In this document: positions 25,212 to 36,614 of the stretch, piece by piece | Numbering within the stretch: the stretch's first letter is position 1 | Layout of the letters: every line of letters begins with the position of its first letter | NCBI GenBank assembly: GCA_964017145.1 | Contig: OZ024852.1 | Coordinates: forward strand, 248,001-312,000 | Direction: 5' to 3' | DNA: 64,000 nt | Source of the DNA: Agrocybe praecox | Lineage: Eukaryota > Basidiomycota > Agaricomycetes > Agaricales > Agrocybaceae | Made by a program: the position numbers and the translations under genes | Notes under the pieces: generated by a model | Seen by the model: the letters and a program-made list of their open reading frames with translations, nothing else | Database searches by the model: none | What the model was told of the DNA's origin: nothing

Positions 25212-27069
25212 ATGCCTGTCGGTACCACTTCTGCTAGTGCTACCCAAGGGCCATCACTCAAAGATGAATTCCATCACTGTATACCTCGATTTATTTTGCG
25301 GCAATTCTTATCAGAGCCACTCAGATCACTGTGAGTGGATTTCTTATAGATTGGGTAACAAAACGTGATGATTACTCTGTAGTACCTGTCGCGAGCGTAC
25401 CATTTCCTTCAGAAAGACGCCGAAGAGCAAGAAAGATCTACTAGAGCAGATACCGGTCTATGATTTACCATCTGGAAGCCTACAAAAGCGCCCATTGGCG
25501 AAGATATACGGCCGCACCAACCTGTACAGAGATCCACGAAATCTTGCTGATGAAAACCATCTGGAACATAAATTTTCCGAGTTGGAACAACGAGCCTCGA
25601 CCGTTATACGGTCTATAACTCGCTCGATTGAAGGTCGCCCCCGGCAGTTTACCCTGTCGAGGAATGACTTGGCAACGTTGAGGAAGTTCATTTTTTTGAT
25701 GCACTTCCGGAATGACTCCGTTTCTTCGACTTATTTCAAAGAAACGGACCCAGCCAATGCACCATTGGCGGATTGGATCAAGAACTACAAGCGCAAGCGT
25801 AACCTTCAGACCGACCATGAAGTGTGGTTGGATGCGCTGGATTATTACCTCAAGACCCCACACCACGCTATTGTCGCCACCGGAGAGCGTTTGCGGGAAA
25901 GGTACGGTAACCATCGAATACACGAAATGCTGCGAACACGACTCGACCCAGAACTCGAGGAAGAGTGGTACGCCATAGACTACGAGTATCTGGCAAATTA
26001 CTTCTTCCTCGGTGTCTGGGAAGCAGCCGAAGGAGCGGAGTTCGTCCTAGGCAGCAATGCGTTCGGGCTCTGGGAGGGTTTGATCTATGATAGTCCGGGA
26101 GCTCATAAATTGTACGTTGTGAGCCCCCGGATCGTCATTGTTTTACGCAGGACATTTTTGCGCCGTCCACGCTCCAACGACCCATCTATCCTCTATAGTA
26201 GCCTTGCGGATGTTCTCATTAGTCCGCCTGACATAGACTACGCCGATCAGGATTTATTCACCAACCTCGAGGGACAAGACGAGCAGATCGCTAGAGACAT
26301 TTTGGACACTTATCGGTGCTCTCCAAAGGCTCAGAGTGATCAGTTTACGTTCAAAACTACCAAGTTGACTCAAGCGGAGACCTATGCCGTCAACGAGGTT
26401 GTTATGATGAACGCCAACCTCCACCCCCAGGGGTATCTCACATTCTCCTCCCGCAAAATCATGCTGGAAACTGTGAAAAAGTACATGTCGTCCCACAACA
26501 CATTCCTGGGAGGGAAGCGCTCGCTATTCGGACCTCTACTCCACGAACTTTCCATATCAGATTCTCCAACCTCACCATCTCTCTCATCTTTGGATTCTCC
26601 GTGGAATACGGTAGAGGGCGATGCGGACATACAACTCCAGATGCTTCTAAAGTTCACAGTCACCAACGGGATCACCTTTCCATCTTCTTATAACCGGGGA
26701 TATCTGATTTACCATATGGCGACCGATTTATCCTCTCTATCCAATCCTATTTCTAACAAAATTCGTTCAATCCGTCGTAACGGCATTTCGAGGCTCATTG
26801 GACTTCTCGATCCGCCTGTCCCCGGGCATGGTTCTACTCCGGAAATCAAAAGGAGCTTGGTACAATCGTTACCCAATGACGAGTCGGAGATTTTCTTCGC
26901 GACCGTAGGGTATCTAGTGGATCAACTAGAGGTAGGCCGATATAGCAATGATGTTTTGGCTAACATTATTTATGAAGCGTCGATAATCGGCATCGCTTAT
27001 TGGCTCGTTGAATATCGGCTTGACGTTCTTCACGAATTAACAGCCCCTTTCATTAGAGTAGTTGCTTAA
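25212..27069 (+). CDS. DUF4238-type protein, about 601 aa, 2 exons
   Basis: Member of the DUF4238 family of unknown function. Exons 25212-25330 and 25383-27069. The single intron lies just after the family signature EFHHCIPRFILRQF (residues 19-32), which corresponds to the usual Gln/His-Tyr/His-x-Pro-x-Phe-Leu-Arg-x-Phe start. Next come IPVYDL and IYGRTNLYRD, then a helical block (HKFSELEQRASTVI) and LRKFIFLMHFR, the normal order of the family. The Trp/Tyr-rich centre (LANYFFLGVWEAAEGAEFVLG) and a strand region with YVVSPRIVIVL also fit. The ATG at 25212 was chosen because only it places the signature at the N terminus; the long frame from 25495 alone would miss it. No catalytic residues are established for the family. 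Confidence 0.85.
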
Positions 27070-27874
27070 ATGGGCTTATCCTTATCCAAGATTTATCTGT
27101 TCTTGCTTTTCATATGTATAATCACACTGAACTCACTGGCACAAATCGCAAGTTCAGGAAGAATCAGTGGCGTTTCTGGTTGTGGCGGAAGATCTATATC
27201 TGGCTTTTGACAGGACTTGAAATATATTGCCCGACATAGACTGACGCACCCGCTTTAAGATAGCCTACGTTAAAAAACTGTCTTCCCCGCCTAATTTGGC
27301 TGATCACCGAACCATTCTCAGAGTCGCGACTCGCGAGGGCGCGCCGTTGTTGCCGCTTTGCCGGAGTTTATCCGTGTACAAAATATTACCCCTCCGCTCA
27401 AGAATCAGCAAAGGTCATTCCTAATAGCAATAATACGGATATACAACATATATTTTTCCAAGACGTCTTTGTTACTGTATATGTCTCATTCATCTCAAAA
27501 ATCTAGCAATGCTATAGATGCTCTTGAACTGGGCAAGAACTGGGACCATATTCCGCTTCAATTCCGACTGTGCATCTGAGTTGGAATATTCGGCAACTAC
27601 CGATATTATTCACACGACAGTGTGCTCGTCGTGTTCGTTCAATGCCCCCTTGAACTATTCACGGATGCAAATCTTGATATACTTCGAAGCATGAATGAAT
27701 GCAGCTCCGACTACCACATGTTGGTGCTATTTGTGCAAAAGACTGTGCTGGCAGCGTGTGTAGCGAAAGGCTGAGGCACGTTGATCAGGTGTGCTAAGTA
27801 CAGTATAACAACTGCGAACGTCCTTAGTTTCTCCTTCTCGAAACTCCCATCTTTAAACCTAACATCTGTGAGCA
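27070..27874. other. Intergenic spacer
   Basis: About 800 bases between the DUF4238 gene and the low-complexity protein gene. Short frames (27358-27579) have no family features. No repeat or RNA gene was seen. Confidence 0.35.
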
Positions 27875-29007
27875 ATGGATGACTACGATTCATATCCGGA
27901 AGAAATCGATCGGTATCCATCTGGCATGAGCATGGGGGGCATGGGAAACACGGGGGGCATGGGGGGAATGTCCCAGTATGCTGGATCATCTCAACGCCCC
28001 ACAATAATCCCTCCTGCCTCTTACCAGCGAGCTTCACCAATGTCTGACTACTCAAGAGCTATGGGTTCGCAGCATGGATTTGGCGTCCAAGGAAGCAACT
28101 ATGGAGGGACATACAGAGGACAAATTGAAGACTACGATTCACAGCCTTTCGTCTCCCACAATCCGTCGTTCCACGGGCCAATGCAGCAAAGTCCTTCCTA
28201 TCTAAACGATATCGTACCTCCTGGGGCTATGGGACGTAGCTACTCCCAACCTATGGGCTCTCGTCGCGGGTCAATTGGAGGAAGAATATCCCCTGCGCCT
28301 ATCCTACGAAACCCGTCCATGGCCAACACAATGTATCCACAAATGGACATGTTACCCTTGGAGGAGCACTACGACTATCAAAATTATCCCTCAAGACATT
28401 CCACCCCTATTCCATCACGGAGGTCCCGAACTCTTTCAGCAGGGCACCACTATCCGTCCTCATATGCATTGGATAGGTATAACCCGGCAATAGCGAGCCG
28501 AGCCCATGTGCCATACCAGTCAACATACTACGACTATGATACTAGGGATAGAAGCCGTCGTCATCATCGCTCTGGATCCTATTCAGGTTCTTCAGAGTCG
28601 GATCTATCTTCAAGAACAAGCTCATCTGATTCTGATTCTACTTATTCAGGACATTATACCTCGAACGGCAGAGATTATTATCCTGGATATAGGACGACGT
28701 ACCAACCGACTTATGCTTACAACCAGGCTTATAACCCGACAGTGGTCCAAACCTCCCGCCATCAACCCATGGTCGTACCTATTAATGGCGGCTACGGAGG
28801 CTATGTGATAGTTCCTGCTGCGGGACAAACAGTCAAGGTCGTGGTGAGTCTCTATTATGTTTTTGAGATTTTTCTTCTTTTACTTAAATTTTTGATTAGG
28901 ACCCTAAACGTCCATACAAGGATCTTTCCGTCTTGGATCGTTTACTTTCCCCGTCTACCTGGGGTATTGGATCGCGAAAGCATGGGCGTAAGGTGATCAC
29001 GGTCTGA
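27875..29007 (+). CDS. Low-complexity Tyr/Ser/Gly-rich protein, 358 aa, 2 exons
   Basis: Unrecognised, probably disordered protein. Exons 27875-28843 and 28900-29007 (phase 0). The N terminus has Met/Gly repeats (GMSMGGMGNTGGMGGMSQY). The middle has Tyr/Pro/Ser runs with an Arg/Ser/Asp-rich stretch (RDRSRRHHRSGSYSGSSESD). The C terminus looks more ordered: GGYGGYVIVPAAGQTVKVV and, in exon 2, DPKRPYKDLSVLDRLLSPST. The ordered end is probably the conserved part. Composition resembles prion-like or condensate-forming proteins, but no function is claimed. The CaaX microprotein locus begins only about 320 bases downstream in the same direction. Confidence 0.75.
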
Positions 29008-29069
29008 GAAGCAATTTTTTTCTTCTCTGCGTTTTTCATCGTAATTGAAGATACCACGTTCAATTTCTG

Positions 29070-29940
29070 TCATTTTGGGTAGCTTTTCCCTATTAAGTAC
29101 TATTGTGTATATTTTGATGCCGTCACCATACTACGTCATATTTGCTATGTAAATTATGTTCTCAATTCGTCTCAGAATCCCCGGGCTGTATGACACCTGT
29201 TTCATAGGACTGTTTCGGTTAAGCCTAGTAGTGACACCTCTTCGGTAACAAATTCTTCTTCTTGTTCGTTCACATCGTCATTTGCACTTCGACTTTTTAT
29301 CATCCACCGGAAAGGCATCCAGGAATTATGCATAGATCATATAATCAACAATACGGAGGCAGAAGATCTGCGCCGATGTATCAACGGCCGCCTCGTGAGT
29401 GCTATCATTCTCATAAGTCCGTTTTTCTCAAAACCCACACAGGCAGACCTGTGCACTACGCCCGACCATTTGCACCACAACCTCCCATGGTTTTCGTCTC
29501 TGACAGGCCGAGAAGAGGAATTGGCCGCAATAGGCGTCCAGGAATCTGCTGTGTAGTGATGTAATCCCATCATGAGATCCTATAAACTACCTCGGAGGTT
29601 TCGGGCATCATCTCGTCCCATCAAATATTGTTCCTCGAGCTTGAAAGTTAGGCGAACTTGCATGTACATGTATGATTATGATGTACCCTCTCAAATTCCG
29701 ATTTACTCCCACAATCATATCTCCTGACTGAATCTGTCAAATCGTGGAGAATCAACGCTTCTCATCATTCGAGCTAGACAACAAAACATAGACGCCGGCT
29801 ATGCGACATTTATTTTTGTTCAGAACACTTCTATGATAGACGCTGGAGAAATTTCGTGAAGTTGGTACAGTATAGTTAGATGTGCTATAAGCTTAAGTAT
29901 ATGGTAATTAAATATCGAATGAGGTGTGTAAGTGTTCCTC
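29070..29940. repeat. Segmental duplication, copy 1 (partner at about 58080-58957)
   Basis: About 870 bases here align almost base for base with 58080-58957, including the CaaX microprotein gene, its intron and about 375 bases after it. Similarity starts near the shared string GGGTA...AGCTTTTC and ends at GGTGTGTAAGTG. Differences are scattered substitutions and short indels, mostly outside the coding exons. Confidence 0.85.
29328..29564 (+). CDS. CaaX-box microprotein copy 1, 62 aa, 2 exons
   Basis: Tiny protein with a prenylation signal. Exons 29328-29394 and 29443-29564 flank a 48 nt GTGAGT...ACACAG intron. The sequence starts MHRSYNQQYGGRRSAP, is very rich in Arg, Pro and Tyr, and ends RPGICCVVM. 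The last four residues, Cys-Val-Val-Met, fit a CaaX farnesylation motif. The preceding Cys could be palmitoylated, and the Arg-rich run before it would favour membrane association. Copy 2 at 58352 encodes an identical protein although five coding bases differ, all synonymous. I infer a real, selected protein attached to a membrane face. A mating-pheromone precursor would share size and CaaX end, but the expected hydrophobic mature peptide and a nearby receptor gene are missing. Confidence 0.75.
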   Translation: MHRSYNQQYGGRRSAPMYQRPPRECYHSHKSVFLKTHTGRPVHYARPFAPQPPMVFVSDRPRRGIGRNRRPGICCVVM

Positions 29941-30215
29941 GAGCTCGAGTACTTGAAAGTAAGGCGAACTCCCATGTACATGTATGTACGACCATGATGT
30001 TCCAAATTCCGATTTACTCCCACAATCATATCTCCTGACTTAATCACTCAAATCGTGGAGGATCAAGGCTTCTCATCATTCAAAATAGTCTACAAAACGT
30101 AGACGCTGGTTATGCGACATCTATTTTTGTTCAGAACACTTTTGTGATATACGATGGAGAAATATCGTGAAGTTGGTACAGTAGAGTTAGATGTGCTATA
30201 AATAAATAATAATTA
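29640..30215 (+). repeat. Tandem duplication of an approximately 290 bp unit
   Basis: Bases of about 29640-29937 and 29938-30215 are two diverged head-to-tail copies. Both contain TTCCTCGAGC, the string TCCGATTTACTCCCACAATC, then TTTTTGTTCAGAACACTT and GTTAGATGTGCTATAA in the same order. Only the first unit is present in the partner duplication (about 58652-58957). No coding function is apparent. Confidence 0.8.
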
Positions 30216-32956
30216 ATATCACACAAAGAGTGAAAGTGGTGCCTCGAATCGGCCAAGTAGCGCCAAACTACGATGCTATGGCCCATACAGAGCGTACACA
30301 TCCTGGCGAGAACCTGCGGGAACGACTTCCAGATAACAGGGCCCCTGTATTATAATAACGTATTACACTGTATCTATATAATTTCACGTTTCCGTGTGAA
30401 CGGTTAACGAAAATGTTTAATTTTTGAAGCTTGAACTCGAGTTCTTCACTTTTTTGCTGAAAATTATGTCGCGATTGACGCAGGTGAAATATAATTTCGG
30501 GGATGCCGGCAGCCCTAATATTCAAGCTAAAGAGCCACGTGCCTGTCTGAGTTCGAACTACATAAACTCCCATGATCTTTCGTTGATTATTGATTATTTC
30601 GATTTCTAGCCTTTGTTTCTTGTCACAACAACATCAAGCGCCTGATAACATTTCTCAACTGCTCTCATCACCGTCCTCTAAGCAATCCTCGCATTTTTCT
30701 TCTTGGAGATTGAAGATCCTTTCCCTACTGGAACATGCCTCAACCAAGCGAGGCAGCGCGCTCGATTGTCTGCTGAAGTGCCTGGCATGTATGGCTCGTC
30801 GAATTGGACAAGCTTCTCCCCAATCATCCTATCATAGATAATATCCGCTTGGTCTTCGTCGTCTGGTGCTATGTGGATCTTGGCATCCCTGGTCAGCCTT
30901 CTTTTTGAGTAGGCCGTCCTGGAATGCAGCGACTGCATCCAGGGCACGTCTCTGCTATCATCCTCGACGGCTCCTGGAACGGACGTTTCTCCAAAGATAT
31001 GACCATATTTTGGTGCTTCACATGATGCAGGTATGTTCCAACGTTTTTCCTTATGTGTGTTCGTATTTTTGAATGACTAAAAGCGTTTGCCAAAAAAGAA
31101 TAGGTCAAAATGTAATGGCACTGTTTCAGAAAGCAATATTCCTCACCATCTGTCGTCTGTCCCTGAAAGATTACTCGCTGGCTATGTTGGTTTTAATGCT
31201 CAGTACCTAGGTAAGATGTTCTTCTGTGGGCTGCTGGAGCTTTCGAGATCGAAGGGACAGACATCTTATACCCCGATTATTGACTAAATATGTACTGTGG
31301 ATTCTGAAGTTATGCCACCAATACTAGCTCTACCCTTGTTTGCTGTAGGCTATCAAACTCGATTATTCCCTTGGTAAAAACGACCAACTGCCTGGAGACC
31401 AATTTCCTGATCTATAAAGGTATCTGTCCAAGTATGCATGTGCAATGCCAATCTTCATTTCCATTAGTGCCATTATTCGTTTAGGAGCTTCTCGTGCCCG
31501 CACATCGACGTCAATGAACGGAGATGAAATAACCTTTCCCTAGAATTCCAAACAGTGTTATATCAATCTTACGCTTTGATGACAAGCATCCGTTCTGCAG
31601 CCAACACATCGCACACAATCCTATATAGCCACCTCAACGAGAATGGACGTATTAATAACCATGGAAATGAGAGTGCGAGATTTCATGCTGTGGTATGCAA
31701 AACCTACAGACCATCGTCAAAAGAACAACTCTTAACGCATGCTCCCGCTATATATACCTGTGTATGTTGTGTGTGAGTCGCGGCAGTTGAATATCCGGTT
31801 GGTTAAATATAGAACGTTCTTGTAGCGGAGAAGGATATATCACTTGGGTAGCTTCTACCAAAACTTAGAGGCTGAGTTGCAATTCATGAGAAAGGTAATC
31901 TCTTACCGCGGACTTGTTTATTAACCTACGCCCACACAAATTGTTTATAGGCCAAATATACACACACTGGACGTCCTATCGTTGTGGGCACTGTTGAAAT
32001 TCAGCACGGGGCCACTGATTCGGAGATTAATAGGGCTTCTTGGCATTGGTATTAGGTAAAAATGCACACACTGGACCTATCGGATCGTAATCAGGGTGGC
32101 GAGCTTTCGATTCATTAATCCCAATGCAATGATTGATCTCCTGCTTGACGTGAGTGGGACATCTTTCACTTTAAAAAGCACATGTTATGATATTGATTTC
32201 TCTCTCCTTTTTACTGGGGGATACAGTGAGAGTTCTTGTACTGAGAAACTCACTGTAGTATCGCGATAGGTCCGGATTCACTGGCCCGTCCAGTATAATC
32301 TATTATTAGCTTTCAAGGCATAGCAGACAACGCAGCGCTGTTCATCGTATTATAAATTTATTATGAAGGTGTGTATTCCGTTCTGTAAGAAAATCGATGA
32401 TCTGTTCGATGCCTGATGCACGCCAGGCACAGCGCAACTTGGTGGACCCACAATCGTTTTGGCCGCCATCAGTGTTTCCTAATCAAGCCACCGATTATCC
32501 TAATATAGTACCAATCCCGCTCACCAATCCTGCTGTGAAAAGACGGTTTCCATACAAGGTCTGAAGACGTCATCGGGCAGAGGATTTCTGTGGAAAGACA
32601 TTCACTGACGCCTACATTCGATAAGGTGATATCGTTCCCTGCCGGAGCTTTTATACTCATCACATGATTTTAAAAAGTGGGTTCGGACCAATCCCGAGGA
32701 CAAATGAACGCAAAGAAGGTGGAGACCAATCCAACCAATCCTTCAAAATTACCAGGATAGGCAACTCTCGTGTTTTTTTAATCATTGATTTCGAGGAGAG
32801 TAGGCACGGAGTTCCTGATATTTAAGATGATGATGTTCTCGATGATTGGGGCCACCAAACGCCTTGAATACAGCAAAGCTCAAAGAAAGCTGCCTTCTGA
32901 GCATTCGATCGCAATTTCACTGCATTTTACAACCTCTTTGTTCTCTCTATTTCTCA
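30216..32956. other. Gene-poor stretch, nothing recognised
   Basis: About 2.7 kb with only short open frames (for example minus 30678-30947, plus 31087-31287, plus 31555-31776). None shows a family motif or a convincing splice chain. It may hold decayed genes or mobile-element remains, but I cannot name any. Confidence 0.4.
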
Positions 32957-35228
32957 ATGACTCTTCATCAGGCTTATTATTTCATGCATGGCGACGGTTA
33001 CCGATGCTGCGTGCCCGCCTACCCTCCCCTGCTTTTTCACCGACCTCCGCTCTCGAACAACGGAAGTGACGACGGATATTCTGTGTCTTCTGGTGGCCAG
33101 GATATTCATGGAGACCCATCCGACGATCCGAATGGTGTGTATTTGATATTTTTGAGTATTAGAGTCAGATATTGACGTATTTATGTGCCTGTAGCCTTAC
33201 CAGCGTCGTCAAATGTAATCTCCGTATTTTATTTTGTTCTACCAAAAAAACTTACAGACCTTTGCCTAGGCTCATGGTGCTCTGCCTCATCCGACGGATA
33301 GTACAGAAAGCTTCCCTGACATATCTGGTGCTTACCGGATGGGTGCGCTTATTTCTACGTTGACTCAGCCTTCAGACATCCAACATCTGGACAATGATGC
33401 CCTTGACGTCTTGTCTCGCACTGATCATTCCAACTTAGCAGAAGAAGTGGTCCGCGCCGGCGATGAAATAACACCTCACGACGATGACAAAGAAGACGAC
33501 GATGCCGGAGTGGAGACCGTCGAAGATGATGAAGAAGACGAAGCCGAACAGACAGATGAGGGAGACGAAGACAGTGGAGAGGAAGAGGAAGAGGAAGATG
33601 AAGATGAAGGGGAAGAACACCAAATTCATAATGACGAGACATTCCCAACTGCGCCTCCTGGAGCACGACGCCGTATTTCACAGACCACTAGCAATCCTAC
33701 CTTACCCTTTCCATCTCACGAAGAGACTGAAGGGCACCTCCGTACGATTTTGACCACGATTCCACAGGATAGTCCTATCTCTTTGGATTCTCTCACAGAC
33801 GAACCAAATTTTCCGCGTACTTCTGATACCATCATAGCTGCTATTTGGTCCAGCCCACATAAGCGCCTTACGCTCCAAGAAATATACGAAGCTGTCAAAA
33901 AAAGATTTCCACATTGGGACACGACGAGAAAGGGTAAATGGAGGGTATGTTCTACTATTTTCTCCGCCATAGTATTTGAGTACCTTATACTGACGTTGGA
34001 CTAGGATAACATAAGGCATAATTTGACATTGAAGTCCATGTTCGTCAAAGTCAAAAGGGAGCAGAATGAACCGGGTTTCGGAAACGGCTGGATGATAAAC
34101 ATTAATATGGGTGAGGGACATACCCGAGAGCGCAGCAAAAGGCGCAAGAAGAACGGCAAGAGAGCCAACAGGAGTAAGTCGAAGTCTCGCGGTGGCCGTC
34201 AAGCTTTGATATTGCAAGATCCAGACGATGTATTCGTGGACGAGTCCGATCCATCTATGTCTACCTCTTCCTCAGGTTCTACGCGCTCCCAAAGGGCAGT
34301 TATTTCTTCGAGTCAAATTGTTGTAAGTCGCAGGCAGGCAGCTCGCGCTACCTCTTTGATCGAATCACGGGAAATACAACGCGTCCCATCTGGTAACCCA
34401 CCAGCGGCCGGAGTAACGAGGCCCAGCAACACGCCCTTCATCTCGACGTCCATTCGATCGACGCGCCCATTGCCAAACCCATACAGATACTTCACACCTT
34501 CCACCAACCCTGGAGTTAATTTGTACCCACCTACTCGGCCTTTCCAGGAGCGCCGAAGCTTTCAAGAATTCCCTTACACCGGCACTCCTAGCATGCGGTG
34601 GGACAATTCCGACGTTCCGCAAATGCATCCTTTGCCGCCTCACACAGATAATCCAAGTCTTCGGTGGGATACTACCAATGATGGTGGTAATGTCACCGTG
34701 CGCAACTTTCCATCCTCTCGCGCTGGATACCAGCAGATACAGCAAATTCCCACTCGCGGCCGTAGCATGATATCCATTCGCGGCCGTGGTACGCGTGCTC
34801 AGATGCTCTCCAGAGGTAGGGGCCAAGGTGGTCAACCTTTCCCAGTACCGTCCGCTCCACGACGAGGTGTTTGGGTTCCAGGTGCCAACATCGACCGATC
34901 TGACTTAAGTCCTGTACTGGCTCCTCAGAATCTGGGACGCCTGCTGTCAGCCCAAGGACGTGTTCGGGTGGCAGTCACCTCGGTCACAGCACACAACATC
35001 GGTAATTCCAGAGGAGACCGAGGACGAGGACAAGTGCCTGATAATACCGTTTCTCAGCGTCAAACTAGGTCACAAACTAGGGCAAGTCTTGCCAGTCTTG
35101 AGTCTCAGGCTCGTGCAGGCGGGGCTCGTGGAGACGACGACGACGACGGTGAGGATGAGGATAAGGCTGGAAGTAGCGACGAAGAAACCGGGGCAGATGA
35201 AGACAGCAATGACGAGTACGCTCATTGA
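32957..35228 (+). CDS. Forkhead-domain transcription factor, about 698 aa, 4 exons
   Basis: Winged-helix DNA-binding protein. Exons 32957-33134, 33195-33214 (20 nt), 33270-33944, 34005-35228; phases agree. The forkhead domain spans about residues 253-324 and is split by intron 3. It contains IIAAIWSSPHKRLTLQEIYE, then FPHW, then the recognition-helix region DNIRHNLTLKSMFVKVKRE and GNGWMINI, the classic IRHNLSL...F.KV.R pattern with Thr in place of Ser. Before it lies a long acidic stretch of Asp/Glu. After it come a basic cluster (RSKRRKKNGKRANRSKSKSR), RG-rich repeats (SIRGRGTRAQMLSRGRG) and an acidic tail. The exact start is uncertain; 32957 was chosen as a modest in-frame ATG, and 32846 is an alternative. 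Target genes are unknown. Confidence 0.88.
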
Positions 35229-36021
35229 AGCTTGAAGAAACATATCCAAGTTGTTCCTTGCAAGTTTCGGCATCGTGGGATACCGGACCGTCACCCATCG
35301 TGTATTTCCCCATCGCGTCTCCACTTCATCATGATTATTCTCAGGTTCTCGCCTGGACTACATTTCCAAACATATTTACTCGACTCTTCCAATCCTCTGC
35401 AAATCGTTGTGGCTCAAGACTCACTATTCGAACACTTTCAAATCTCGAGAAAAAAGAAAAAAACCCCTATCATCAAAGCACTTCTTTGCATCTCAAACTT
35501 CGCATTCCATTATCTTCGATTCTTCACTCAAACTCCGAATTGTTTCGATCATCATCATCATCATCATATACGTGTTTTATATACTTTCCAATGTCGGTTC
35601 TCGTCCAACCCTTTCGTTCGTTCAAATACTAGTGGTCCGGTATATCGACACTCATCAAACCATCTTGTGTAATAATAAATCATTTTTTGTGAATTCCACT
35701 TGCCAGTATTCATTCAGACTTAGAACTGATGCGACGCGACTTGCCCCAATACCGTAGTGCTGTGTACGTGTAACAAGCTTTGTATGGGCTCGTGGGAACC
35801 TGCCGACATTTAGACGCTGCGAGTGTCTCAAACTTTCTCAAGAGTCATATTGCTTTCCGCCGCCCAATTCGACCTTACATAAACTCTTTTGACTTCCCAT
35901 GCAAATTATGGGTTCATTATCGCGTTTCTTTGCCCCAAAGACCAACACCTTGAACACATATCTCATCGAGGGGCACATGTACAACAGGAAACAAAACGGG
36001 ATACTGGTAAAAAGGATCCAA
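35229..36021. other. Intergenic spacer with an ATC microsatellite
   Basis: About 790 bases between the forkhead gene and the first tRNA-Ile. A short ATC trinucleotide run lies near 35549-35568. The overlapping open frames here are low-complexity and unlikely to be coding. Confidence 0.45.
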
Positions 36022-36095
36022 TGGCCAACGTGGGGATCGAACCCAAGACCTTCGCGTTATTAGCACGACGCTCTAACCAGCTGAGCTAGTCGGCC
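36022..36095 (-). tRNA. tRNA-Ile (anticodon AAT), copy 1
   Basis: 74 nt cloverleaf on the minus strand starting GGCCGACTAGCTCAGCTGG. The acceptor stem GGCCGAC pairs with GTTGGCC, the anticodon loop is CTAATAA, and the T arm carries GGTTCGATCC. There is no intron. A T5 run just downstream can terminate Pol III. Identical to the copies at 36385 and 55972. Confidence 0.97.
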
Positions 36096-36384
36096 GATAA
36101 ATTTTAGCGCTAATGGTTGCCCGTCGGCGCACGCGGGCGCTTAAAGTATCAGGTAAATCAAAACAATTAACTCAAGTCGGGAAGTGTTTTGCCTCGGGAT
36201 ATTGTTTTACAACTAACTGGATCTATACTGAAAACAGGCATCACTGCTCGATTGTCTCTAATGGCACCAGGAGTCCTTACAATTTATATTTTTAGGACTC
36301 ATCTGATCGCACTGTCTATACTTGGAACGAGCGTCGCAGATTATGCCACGGCATATTCTGTTTCTGCTACAATGTCTAACCACA

Positions 36385-36458
36385 GGCCGACTAGCTCAGC
36401 TGGTTAGAGCGTCGTGCTAATAACGCGAAGGTCTTGGGTTCGATCCCCACGTTGGCCA
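36385..36458 (+). tRNA. tRNA-Ile (anticodon AAT), copy 2
   Basis: Base-for-base the same 74 nt as copy 1 but on the plus strand, so the pair forms an inverted repeat with a 289 nt spacer. A T5 terminator follows 8 nt after the discriminator A. The A box TAGCTCAGCTGG and B box GGTTCGATCC are internal. The similarity of the two copies continues about 15 nt into the 3' flank. Confidence 0.97.
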
Positions 36459-36614
36459 TTGAATTCTTTTTGTACATCTCAAGTACTTGTACTGTTTTGG
36501 TCTTTGCAAGCAAGGACCCACACCATTCCGAACTAGCACAAACAACTACTCGTCTGTATAGGTACCTCAAACAAACAAATTAATTAAATAAATATACATG
36601 TCTATATTGTTCGC

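Noticed and set aside
25495..27069. Using the first ATG of the long frame as the start of the DUF4238 gene
   Set aside because: It leaves out the family signature, which is recovered in frame by one well-formed intron from 25331 to 25382.
29820..30047. Minus-strand open frame over the tandem repeat, with a matching frame near 58842
   Set aside because: The match is explained by the DNA duplication; substitutions fall without regard to codon position and there is no start context or family motif.
30678..30947. Minus-strand 89-codon frame as a transposon fragment
   Set aside because: No reverse transcriptase, integrase or transposase motif could be read in any frame around it.
36386..36460. 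Open reading frames crossing the tRNA genes
   Set aside because: They are shadows of the tRNA sequence; the same peptide (NVGIEPKTFALLARRSNQLS) appears at both minus-strand tRNA sites only because the tRNAs are identical.
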